Assembly (NCBI GenBank): GCA_002450925.1
Contig: DKAU01000005.1
Coordinates: 1-5,125 of the forward strand
Source of the DNA: Thiobacillus sp. UBA6918
GTDB taxonomy: Bacteria > Pseudomonadota > Gammaproteobacteria > Burkholderiales > Thiobacillaceae
Length of the DNA stretch: 5,125 nucleotides
Direction: 5' to 3'
Below, piece after piece: positions 1 to 5,125 of this stretch. The position numbers and the translations under genes were made by a program. The notes under the pieces are model-generated. The model made no database searches, had not been told where the DNA came from, and saw only the letters and a list, made by a program, of their open reading frames with translations. Position 1 is the first letter of the stretch, and each line of letters starts with the position of its first letter.

Positions 1-113
1 ACGTTGCGGCCTTTGGGGCCGAGGGTGACTTTAACTGCATTGGCCAGGATATTTACCCCGGCAACCATCTTGTGGCGCGCTTCGTCGCCAAACTTCACCA
101 TTTTTGCAGACAT
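1..113 (-). CDS. groEL: Chaperonin GroEL (Hsp60), N-terminal fragment, cut by window start
   Basis: GroEL is the 60-kDa cytoplasmic chaperonin that forms a double seven-membered ring and folds proteins in an ATP-dependent cycle with GroES. Only the first 37 codons are visible. They read MSAKMVKFGDEAR at the start, followed by a segment ending in VTLGPKGRN, which is the highly conserved start of the equatorial domain; the TLGPKGRN stretch contributes to the nucleotide pocket in this family. The ATG at 111-113 is supported by a good Shine-Dalgarno (AAAGGAG on the minus strand, 121-127) seven bases upstream. An in-frame Met at codon 5 is a less likely start because it lacks this spacing. The gene follows groES by 60 bp with no promoter visible between them, so it should be co-transcribed from the groES promoter. 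The rest of the gene (about 510 codons in the family) lies outside the window. Confidence 0.97.
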   Translation of the reverse strand, partial: MSAKMVKFGDEARHKMVAGVNILANAVKVTLGPKGRN

Positions 114-173
114 GCTTTAACTCCTTTGAATTCTGTAGGGTTGAACGCGATTGTTTCGCTATCGCCGAGAGAA

Positions 174-464
174 TTACTTCTCGATTACGCCCATGATGTC
201 TTCTTCGCGCATGACGAGGACTTCCTCGCCTTCGATCTTTACGCCCTGGCCGGCGTATTTGCCGAACAGCACGCGGTCGCCCACTTTCACATCCATGGCA
301 ACGGTCTTGCCGTTGTCGTCTTTTTTGCCGGGGCCGACGGCGATGACTTCGCCCTGGTCGGGTTTTTCGGTGGCGGAATCAGGAATCACGATGCCGGAAG
401 CGGTCTTGCGCTCTTCTTCCATGCGCTTGACGATGACACGGTCATGCAAAGGACGGATTTTCAT
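174..464 (-). CDS. groES: Co-chaperonin GroES (Hsp10), complete
   Basis: GroES is the heptameric lid that caps the GroEL ring and closes the folding chamber in the cytoplasm. The product is 96 aa, the normal length. It opens with MKIRPLHDRVIVKR, a family signature. The mobile loop that docks on GroEL lies at about residues 17-32 and carries the hydrophobic I25-V26-I27 contact. The core includes GEVIAVGPG (39-47) and VGDRVLFGKYAG (61-72), and the protein ends EEDIMGVIEK. The frame stays open upstream to an ATG at 542, but homology begins exactly at the ATG at 462-464, which has a GGAGA ribosome binding site at 471-475 with 6-base spacing. The upstream extension would also run through the leader, so the shorter start is chosen. 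It is the first gene of the groES-groEL operon and is controlled by the promoter and CIRCE operator described at 562-617. Confidence 0.98.
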   Translation of the reverse strand: MKIRPLHDRVIVKRMEEERKTASGIVIPDSATEKPDQGEVIAVGPGKKDDNGKTVAMDVKVGDRVLFGKYAGQGVKIEGEEVLVMREEDIMGVIEK

Positions 465-471
465 TACTAAT

Positions 472-491
472 CTCCATTGAAAATCAATGAG
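472..491 (-). promoter_or_regulatory. Small leader hairpin covering the groES Shine-Dalgarno (possible RNA thermometer)
   Basis: On the groES transcript, CUC (491-489) can pair with GAG (474-472), and AUUG (488-485) with CAAU (479-476). This closes an AUUUU loop and leaves one bulged G at 475. The paired GAG plus the bulged G is the groES Shine-Dalgarno itself. A short, A/U-rich hairpin with a bulged G in the SD strand resembles the general design of SD-masking RNA thermometers, but it does not match a named class that I can confirm. The pairing is seen in the sequence; a regulatory role is inference, and such a short stem could arise by chance. Confidence 0.3.
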
Positions 492-561
492 TTGGAATAT
501 TTCCGCACAAACGATGCGATAAAAAGGCTTGGGCGGAACCAAAAAACTGGGCCAAGAGCTG

Positions 562-588
562 TTAGCACTCTCGACCGGAGGCTGCTAA
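562..588 (-). promoter_or_regulatory. CIRCE operator (HrcA binding site) of groESL
   Basis: The plus strand reads TTAGCACTC, nine bases, then GGCTGCTAA. The CIRCE consensus is TTAGCACTC-N9-GAGTGCTAA. One arm (562-570) is a perfect match and the other (580-588) matches 7 of 9, with exactly the canonical nine-base spacer. CIRCE is the operator for the heat-shock repressor HrcA, which needs GroEL to stay active. The element sits directly downstream of, and shares one base with, the -10 box of the groES promoter. It therefore covers the expected transcription start, the usual position for repression. It will also form the 5' end of the leader RNA. Confidence 0.9.
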
Positions 589-617
589 TGATAGGGGCCG
601 ACTATGACAATTTCAAC
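588..617 (-). promoter_or_regulatory. groESL promoter, overlapping sigma70-like and sigma32-like elements
   Basis: Reading the minus strand, a -35 box TTGAAA (616-611) is followed after exactly 17 bases by TATCAT (593-588). This matches the sigma70 consensus 5 of 6 at each box with ideal spacing. The same -35 read as GTTGAAA (617-611), followed after 13 bases by CCCCTAT (597-591), resembles the sigma32 heat-shock pattern CTTGAAA / CCCCATnT; the -35 fits well, while the -10 fits in its CCCC run but less well after it. Transcription should start near 580-585, inside the CIRCE element, giving a leader of about 120 nt before groES. Which sigma factor is used is inferred from the motifs. Confidence 0.78.
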
Positions 618-658
618 CCCGGCTTGCGATTTTCAGGGCTTCATGGCTTGATTGGGGC

Positions 659-1612
659 ATGGAAATCCAGTGTTATGCCCAGCGCCTGCTGAACCCGTTC
701 CGGGGGGTAGTCAACGTCATCAAGTACCAGTCTGCCGAGGCGGTCACCATGGACGGTGTGCACTGGGACATCTATGTGGCCAATGAAGCCTTGAGCGCAG
801 GATTGAAGGGCAAGGCCCAGATCAGCGACATACGCTACGGCAGCTGGTCAGAGCGGGAAGGGCTAAAACGCGGACCGATTTATCCTTCGGACGACTTCAA
901 ACGCATGGAAGTGCGCGGCCATATCGTTTATGAATACCTGCGCGAGCATCATCAGGATGTGCCTTTCCCCTTTACTGACAAATTCGAGCTCTGGTTGTTG
1001 GATAAGGCACGCAAGCCCTTTGCGTTGATCCACAGCGTCCTGGAGCGCGAAGAAATGGCGGCAGATATTCCGCGCCAGTGGCGGCCCGGCTTCGCGGCGG
1101 AAGAGTTGTTCCGCTGTACCGCCATAAATGATCCGGAAAACAGCGCCGCCGTGCTTGGCAGCCATGTCAATCGCCGTGCCGTTTCCTGGCAATGGATTGC
1201 GAGAGATGAAAGTGGTGGTGGCATGGGCATGGTTGGAGGGCACGGCAGCGAACAGGGTGAACTGTTTGCGCCTCACGACTTTCCGGTTTTGTTTCTTGCT
1301 GCCGATGAAACCGATCCCGAGTACTCTGGTCTTGCGAGGGATTACTTGAACTGGCAGGCGCCTTGGCTGCTTCTTTTGGACACGCTTACCGAAAATGTGC
1401 GACGCGAAATGGAGCTTGGTGCACGGGAAAGGGCTGCAGAAATGGTTCGGCAGCATCGTTTGTACCCGGTTGTGGCCGACTCGGCCCAGATCAAGGCCGC
1501 GTTGGTAGAAATGGTGTTGAGGGAAAAACAGCCCTCCATAAAAGAAAATGCCAATGCTGGCCTGTCGCCCTATTACATTGAGTTGAGTCCCGCGGGCGGA
1601 GAGTACACGTAA
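659..1612 (+). CDS. Uncharacterised protein, first gene of the bioA operon
   Basis: I do not recognise this 317-aa family. The product has no signal peptide or clear membrane segment and is probably cytoplasmic. Residues about 1-125 look like mixed alpha/beta with many aromatic residues (for example MDGVHWDIYVANEAL at 31-45 and FELWLLDKARKPFALIHSVL at 109-128). A glycine-rich loop lies at about 185-197. A largely helical, charged C-terminal part spans about 225-290 and includes NWQAPWLLLLD at 231-241. No catalytic motif stands out. The ATG at 659 is chosen because the frame is closed upstream by a TGA at 605-607 with no other ATG, GTG or TTG start between; the ribosome binding site is poor (a GGGG one base before the ATG). 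Its TAA overlaps the bioA ATG by one base (TAATG), so the two are probably translationally coupled. The long open frame and operon position support a real gene; function is unknown. Confidence 0.85.
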   Translation: MEIQCYAQRLLNPFRGVVNVIKYQSAEAVTMDGVHWDIYVANEALSAGLKGKAQISDIRYGSWSEREGLKRGPIYPSDDFKRMEVRGHIVYEYLREHHQDVPFPFTDKFELWLLDKARKPFALIHSVLEREEMAADIPRQWRPGFAAEELFRCTAINDPENSAAVLGSHVNRRAVSWQWIARDESGGGMGMVGGHGSEQGELFAPHDFPVLFLAADETDPEYSGLARDYLNWQAPWLLLLDTLTENVRREMELGARERAAEMVRQHRLYPVVADSAQIKAALVEMVLREKQPSIKENANAGLSPYYIELSPAGGEYT

Positions 1613-2907
1613 TGACAGATTTGCAAGACCGTTCGCGCCAGTTCCTCTGGCATCCCTGCACCCAGATGAAGCATCTGGAATCGTGGCCGCCGCTCGCCAT
1701 CGCCAAAGGCGAGGGTCCCTGGCTCATCGACGAGTCCGGCAAGCGGTATCTGGACGGTATTTCTTCCTGGTGGGTCAACCTTTTTGGTCACGCCAACCCG
1801 CGCATCAACGCTGCCATCATCGACCAGCTCTCAAAAATCGAACACGTCATGCTGGCAGGCTGCACGCACGAGCCCGTAGTGCAATTGTCCGAGCGGCTGG
1901 GCAAGCTGACGGGGCTGGGGCATGCGTTTTATGGTTCGGATGGCGCATCGGCCACCGAGATCGCGCTGAAAATGAGTTTTCATTTCTGGCGCAATACCGG
2001 CAAGCCGAACAAGAACCGTTACATCAGTCTGCAAAACGGCTATCACGGCGAGACGGTAGGCGCGCTGTCAGTCACAGACGTGTCGTTGTTCAAGGATGTG
2101 TATGCGCCACTGTTGCGCCAGTCTGCGCAGATGCCCTCGCCGGATTTCCGCCTGGCCGAAGCAGGGGAGTCGGACGAAGCGTATGCGCTGCGCTGCGCGG
2201 ACGCATTGGAAGCGCATTTGCAGCAGCACGCCGAGTCCACCGCCGCCTTCATTCTCGAGCCGCTGGTGCAAGGAGCGACCGGCATGGCGATGTATCACCC
2301 GGTTTATCTGTCTCGGGTGCGTGAACTGTGTACGAAGTATGAAATCCACCTGATCGCCGACGAAATCGCTGTCGGTTTTGGCAGGACGGGAACCATGTTT
2401 GCTTGCGAACAATCAGGAATTCTTCCGGATTTCATGTGTCTGTCCAAGGGCATCACTGGCGGCTATCTGCCCTTGTCCTGTGTGCTGACCACGGACCAGA
2501 TCTACGAAACTTTTTATGGCGATGAAACCGCCAAGGGTTTTTTGCACTCTCATTCTTATACCGGCAATCCGCTGGCCTGCCGTGCAGCGCTGGCAGTGCT
2601 GGATATTTTCGAGCAGGATGAGGTTATCTCGGTCAACCGCAAAAAGGCTGAAACATTCACGTCCATGATGGAACCGCTGAAAACCCATCCCCGTGTGAAA
2701 CACTTCAGGCACCGCGGGATGATTTGGGCGTTTGACGTGGCCGATGCGGCGCCGGGATTTTCGCGTGCTTTTGCACAAACCGCACTTGAACAGGGGGCGC
2801 TGCTGCGCCCCATCGGCAGCACGGTTTATTTCATGCCGCCCTATGTCGTCGAGGAAGAGCAGATGGCCTTGATGATCAAGGCGGCAAACATGGTGTTGAA
2901 CAAATGA
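1612..2907 (+). CDS. bioA: Adenosylmethionine-8-amino-7-oxononanoate aminotransferase (DAPA synthase)
   Basis: BioA is a cytoplasmic PLP-dependent class III aminotransferase. It converts KAPA (8-amino-7-oxononanoate) to DAPA in biotin synthesis, usually with S-adenosylmethionine as amino donor. The 431-aa length is normal. Visible signatures are the N-terminal WHPCTQM (13-19), the SSWW substrate-pocket motif (51-54), the PLP phosphate-binding GSDGASATE region (108-116), GYHGET (143-148), the ADEIAVGFGRTG block with PLP-contacting D250, the Schiff-base lysine K279 in LSKGITGGYLPL, and R399 in LLRPIGSTVYFMPPY, which aligns with the substrate-binding Arg391 of E. coli BioA. By my alignment, E. 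coli Tyr17 is replaced by Cys16. The start at 1612 has a strong Shine-Dalgarno, GGAGAG (1598-1603), and overlaps the upstream stop. No other biotin genes are in the window. A lysine or other amino donor cannot be excluded. Confidence 0.95.
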   Translation: MTDLQDRSRQFLWHPCTQMKHLESWPPLAIAKGEGPWLIDESGKRYLDGISSWWVNLFGHANPRINAAIIDQLSKIEHVMLAGCTHEPVVQLSERLGKLTGLGHAFYGSDGASATEIALKMSFHFWRNTGKPNKNRYISLQNGYHGETVGALSVTDVSLFKDVYAPLLRQSAQMPSPDFRLAEAGESDEAYALRCADALEAHLQQHAESTAAFILEPLVQGATGMAMYHPVYLSRVRELCTKYEIHLIADEIAVGFGRTGTMFACEQSGILPDFMCLSKGITGGYLPLSCVLTTDQIYETFYGDETAKGFLHSHSYTGNPLACRAALAVLDIFEQDEVISVNRKKAETFTSMMEPLKTHPRVKHFRHRGMIWAFDVADAAPGFSRAFAQTALEQGALLRPIGSTVYFMPPYVVEEEQMALMIKAANMVLNK

Positions 2908-4316
2908 ACATTACTTTTCTTGGTGCGGCAGGCGAAGTCACCGGCTCCCGCTTTCTGGTGGAAACGGAGCATGTAAGCTTCCTTGTCGACTGTGGCATGT
3001 TCCAGGGTTTGGGCTCTACGGAAAAAAACCACGCAGCACTGGAGTGGGATGTGAGCAAGCTGGACTTTGTGCTGCTCACCCACGCGCACATTGACCATTC
3101 AGGTTTGTTGCCGCTGCTGGTCAGCCGGGGTTTCGATGGCGCCATCTACACTACACGCGCCACCTGCGATCTACTGGAAGTGATGCTGCTGGATTCCGCG
3201 CACATTCAGGAAAAGGAAGCAGAGTGGGCCCGTGAGCGTGAGCGGCGTGGCGAAACCCTGCGACATCCCGACAGCGTGAATCCGCTTTACGGCGTGGCAG
3301 AAGCGCGCGATAGCTTACGCCAGTTGCATGGCGTGGGGTATGACGTAGAAGTGCGTCCGCATCCCACAGTGAAGGTGTGTTATCGCGATGCGGGACATAT
3401 TCTCGGCTCGGCAATCCTGGAAGTCTGGCTGGAGACGGAAGGCGTCACCCGCAAACTGGTGTTTTCCGGCGATCTTGGCCAACCCGGCCATCCGCTGATG
3501 AACGACCCCACACCCATCGAACAAGCCGACTACGTCATCGTGGAATCCACCTACGGCAATCGCCTGCACAAGCCGCTGGAAGAGACCACAGAGGAACTGG
3601 TAGAAGCCATCAACGACACACTTTCACAGCGCAGAGGCAATATCCTGATTCCGGCGTTTGCTGTTGGGCGCACGCAGGACATGCTGTTCATCCTGTCCGA
3701 GCTGGCTCAGGAAGGAAGGCTGATTTCGAAACCGCGCATCTTTGTCGATTCGCCCATGGCCAAAGCTGCAACGGAAGTCACGCTCAAGCACCATCGCCTC
3801 CTGGATGAAGAGGCTCGGCATTTCATGCGCGAATTGCAGGCCAACCATCACACTCCGCTGCCGATCACGTTCACCGAGACCGTCGAGGACTCCAAGGCCA
3901 TCAACAGGGTAAGTGGCGGCGCGATTATCATTGCTGCCTCGGGCATGTGCGATGCGGGCCGCATCAAACATCACTTGCGCAACAACCTGGCGCGCGAAGA
4001 AAACAGCATCATTTTTGTCGGCTTCCAGGCACGGGGCACATTGGGAAGAAAACTGGTGGACGGTGCAACCGAAGTGCGTCTGTTTGGCGAGGACGTTCCC
4101 GTGCGGGCGCGGCGTTATACCATCGGCGGCCTGTCAGCACATGCCGACCAGGCGGCACTGATGGGATGGCTGGGCCATTTCAAAAAGCCGCCGCGGAAAT
4201 GCTTCGTCGTGCATGGCGAAGAAGAAACTGCAAAATTGTTTGCAGACAAGATCCATTCCGAACTGGATTGGGAGGTGCTCAATCCAGAGGCAGGCAAACT
4301 CTACACGATCGCATGA
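2904..4316 (+). CDS. MBL-fold beta-CASP metallohydrolase (CPSF73/TTHA0252-like ribonuclease)
   Basis: This 470-aa protein belongs to the metallo-beta-lactamase superfamily with an inserted beta-CASP domain, a group that acts on RNA (bacterial TTHA0252 type, eukaryotic CPSF73 and Ysh1). The two-zinc site is intact: THAHIDH gives H60, H62, D64 and H65, AGHILGSA gives H165, and FSGDLG gives D190. The beta-CASP motifs are also present: motif A acid E214 in VESTYG, the AFAVGRTQ segment (251-258), motif B histidine at 356/357 after SGMCDAGRIKH, and motif C H413 in GGLSAHADQ. H438 (VVHGEEE) completes the C-terminal lactamase part. There is no KH domain, which fits the short cytoplasmic form. The ATG overlaps the bioA stop (ATGA, 4 bases) and has no good ribosome binding site of its own, so it probably depends on coupling to bioA translation. 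RNA endo/exonuclease activity is inferred from the family; the natural substrate is unknown. Confidence 0.93.
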   Translation: MNITFLGAAGEVTGSRFLVETEHVSFLVDCGMFQGLGSTEKNHAALEWDVSKLDFVLLTHAHIDHSGLLPLLVSRGFDGAIYTTRATCDLLEVMLLDSAHIQEKEAEWARERERRGETLRHPDSVNPLYGVAEARDSLRQLHGVGYDVEVRPHPTVKVCYRDAGHILGSAILEVWLETEGVTRKLVFSGDLGQPGHPLMNDPTPIEQADYVIVESTYGNRLHKPLEETTEELVEAINDTLSQRRGNILIPAFAVGRTQDMLFILSELAQEGRLISKPRIFVDSPMAKAATEVTLKHHRLLDEEARHFMRELQANHHTPLPITFTETVEDSKAINRVSGGAIIIAASGMCDAGRIKHHLRNNLAREENSIIFVGFQARGTLGRKLVDGATEVRLFGEDVPVRARRYTIGGLSAHADQAALMGWLGHFKKPPRKCFVVHGEEETAKLFADKIHSELDWEVLNPEAGKLYTIA

Positions 4317-4333
4317 GCAGTTAAACTAGGCGC

Positions 4334-5125
4334 ATGCGATCCGGATTGAGTTTCCCCCTTCTTTTTTGTTTGCTGTTGGCAAGCGCGCAGGCATGGGCCA
4401 ATGGTCTGCCCCAAGGTTTGGCACAAGCGCTCGATAAAGCGGGTATTTCACAAGAGGCTGTTTCAATATTTGTTCAGCCTGTTGATGGCGGATCACCGCT
4501 GTTGAGCGTGAACGCCGGCAAGCCGATGAACCCGGCTTCTACCATGAAGCTGGTAACAAGCTACGCTGCGTTGAAGAGCCTGGGCCCGACTTACACCTGG
4601 AAAACAAAAATCTGGCCGATGGGCGAGATCAAGGAAGGCAAGCTGCAGGGTGATCTCGTCATTCGCGGCGGCGGCGATCCTTATCTCACGCTGGAGCGCA
4701 TGTGGCTCATGCAGCGTGCGCTGCGCGAAAAAGGCGTGCGAGAAATAAGCGGCAACCTGGTGATGGATCTTTCACTCTATGACCTGCCGCCCATGGACCC
4801 CGGCCTGTTCGATGGCGAACCGCTGGCTGGCTACAACGCCATCCCCGCATCGCTCATCGCCAACTTCAACGTGCAGACTGTGCGCCTGCTGCCCAATGGC
4901 GACATCGTTGAAGTCCGGCCCGAACTGAATCTGGCGGGCGTAAAGCTGACATCCAGACTGTCGCTGACGGATGGTTCCTGCAATGGCTGGCGCGACAGCG
5001 TCAAGCCGGGCATTCCAAACGTTGCCGTGCTTGAAATCGTGTTTGAGGGAAGCTATCCGCGCGCCTGCGGCGAGAAGGAACTGCCCTTGAGTCTTTTCAG
5101 TCCCGCGTTCAATTTTGCCCAGGTG
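4334..5125 (+). CDS. dacB: D-alanyl-D-alanine carboxypeptidase/endopeptidase, PBP4 type (peptidase S13), cut by window end
   Basis: The frame is open from ATG 4334 to the last base (264 codons, no stop), so the C-terminal part is missing; E. coli DacB has 477 aa. Residues 1-22 form a signal peptide: an Arg near the start, a hydrophobic core LSFPLLFCLLLAS, and a likely cleavage after AWA22. The mature protein therefore acts in the periplasm. The active-site serine motif SxxK is S69-T-M-K72 within NPASTMKLVTSYAALKSLG, typical of the S13 family. RGGGDPYLTLE (111-121) and GYNAIPASLIANFNV (166-180) also fit S13 enzymes. The SxN and KTG motifs would lie beyond the window. The family trims D-Ala and cuts DD-crosslinks in peptidoglycan. 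The gene begins 17 bp after the beta-CASP gene with no terminator between them. The ribosome binding site is weak (AGG, 4328-4330), so this start rests mainly on the signal peptide. Confidence 0.92.
   Translation, partial: MRSGLSFPLLFCLLLASAQAWANGLPQGLAQALDKAGISQEAVSIFVQPVDGGSPLLSVNAGKPMNPASTMKLVTSYAALKSLGPTYTWKTKIWPMGEIKEGKLQGDLVIRGGGDPYLTLERMWLMQRALREKGVREISGNLVMDLSLYDLPPMDPGLFDGEPLAGYNAIPASLIANFNVQTVRLLPNGDIVEVRPELNLAGVKLTSRLSLTDGSCNGWRDSVKPGIPNVAVLEIVFEGSYPRACGEKELPLSLFSPAFNFAQV

Noticed and set aside
147..165. A 5-bp inverted repeat (GCGAT / ATCGC, 9-base loop) between groES and groEL.
   Set aside because: It is short, has no following T-run in the direction of transcription, and groEL must be read through it; it may affect mRNA stability but cannot be supported as a terminator.
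72..470. A 132-codon plus-strand open frame across groES and the start of groEL.
   Set aside because: It is antisense to two certain chaperonin genes and is a codon-bias shadow.
465..542. N-terminal extension of groES by 26 codons to an upstream ATG.
   Set aside because: GroES homology starts exactly at the ATG at 464, which has a good ribosome binding site; the extension runs through the leader and is unlike any GroES.
541..560. A T-run in the groES leader (minus strand) that might mark an attenuator.
   Set aside because: No stable GC-rich stem sits directly before the T-run; the CIRCE hairpin ends about 15 bases earlier.
624..653. A rightward promoter made of TTGCGA and TTGATT with an 18-base gap.
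   Set aside because: The -10 box matches only about half of the consensus, and the implied start would leave almost no leader before the ATG at 659.
863..1456. A 197-codon open frame on the minus strand.
   Set aside because: It lies entirely antisense to the 317-aa gene, its translation has no recognisable domain, and the plus-strand gene fits the operon with a coupled stop/start.
4317..4333. A separate promoter or terminator between the beta-CASP gene and dacB.
   Set aside because: The gap is only 17 bases and contains no inverted repeat or promoter boxes.

Overview
The window looks like ordinary chromosomal DNA from a betaproteobacterium; I would guess a Nitrosomonadales-type relative, but the genus cannot be fixed from sequence alone. 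The clues are a groESL operon with both a CIRCE operator and a sigma32-like promoter, a combination known from betaproteobacteria, a BioA of the 'HPCTQM' type, and a moderate-to-high GC, gram-negative style gene set. No mobile elements, rRNA or tRNA genes, or CRISPR repeats are visible.

Left part (1-464, minus strand): the groES-groEL chaperonin operon is read leftward. groES is complete (96 aa) and only the first 37 codons of groEL are present. Its control region (465-617) contains a strong overlapping sigma70/sigma32-like promoter, a CIRCE inverted repeat (the HrcA operator) over the expected transcription start, and a leader of about 120 nt. The leader ends in a small hairpin that may cover the groES ribosome binding site.

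Right part (659-5125, plus strand): four tightly packed genes are read rightward. They are an unrecognised 317-aa protein, bioA (DAPA aminotransferase of biotin synthesis), a beta-CASP metallo-beta-lactamase-fold RNase-like protein, and dacB (periplasmic PBP4-type D-Ala-D-Ala carboxypeptidase/endopeptidase, cut by the window end). The first two junctions overlap (TAATG and ATGA) and the third gap is 17 nt, so these genes are probably one transcription unit with translational coupling. Their functions (cofactor synthesis, RNA processing, wall remodelling) do not form an obvious single pathway; they look like a housekeeping neighbourhood.

The two units are divergent and share one 194-bp intergenic region (465-658), the only sizeable non-coding stretch. 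I see no convincing undescribed system. The most interesting points are the compact layered regulation of groESL, the possible thermosensor-like hairpin, and the uncharacterised gene coupled to bioA.
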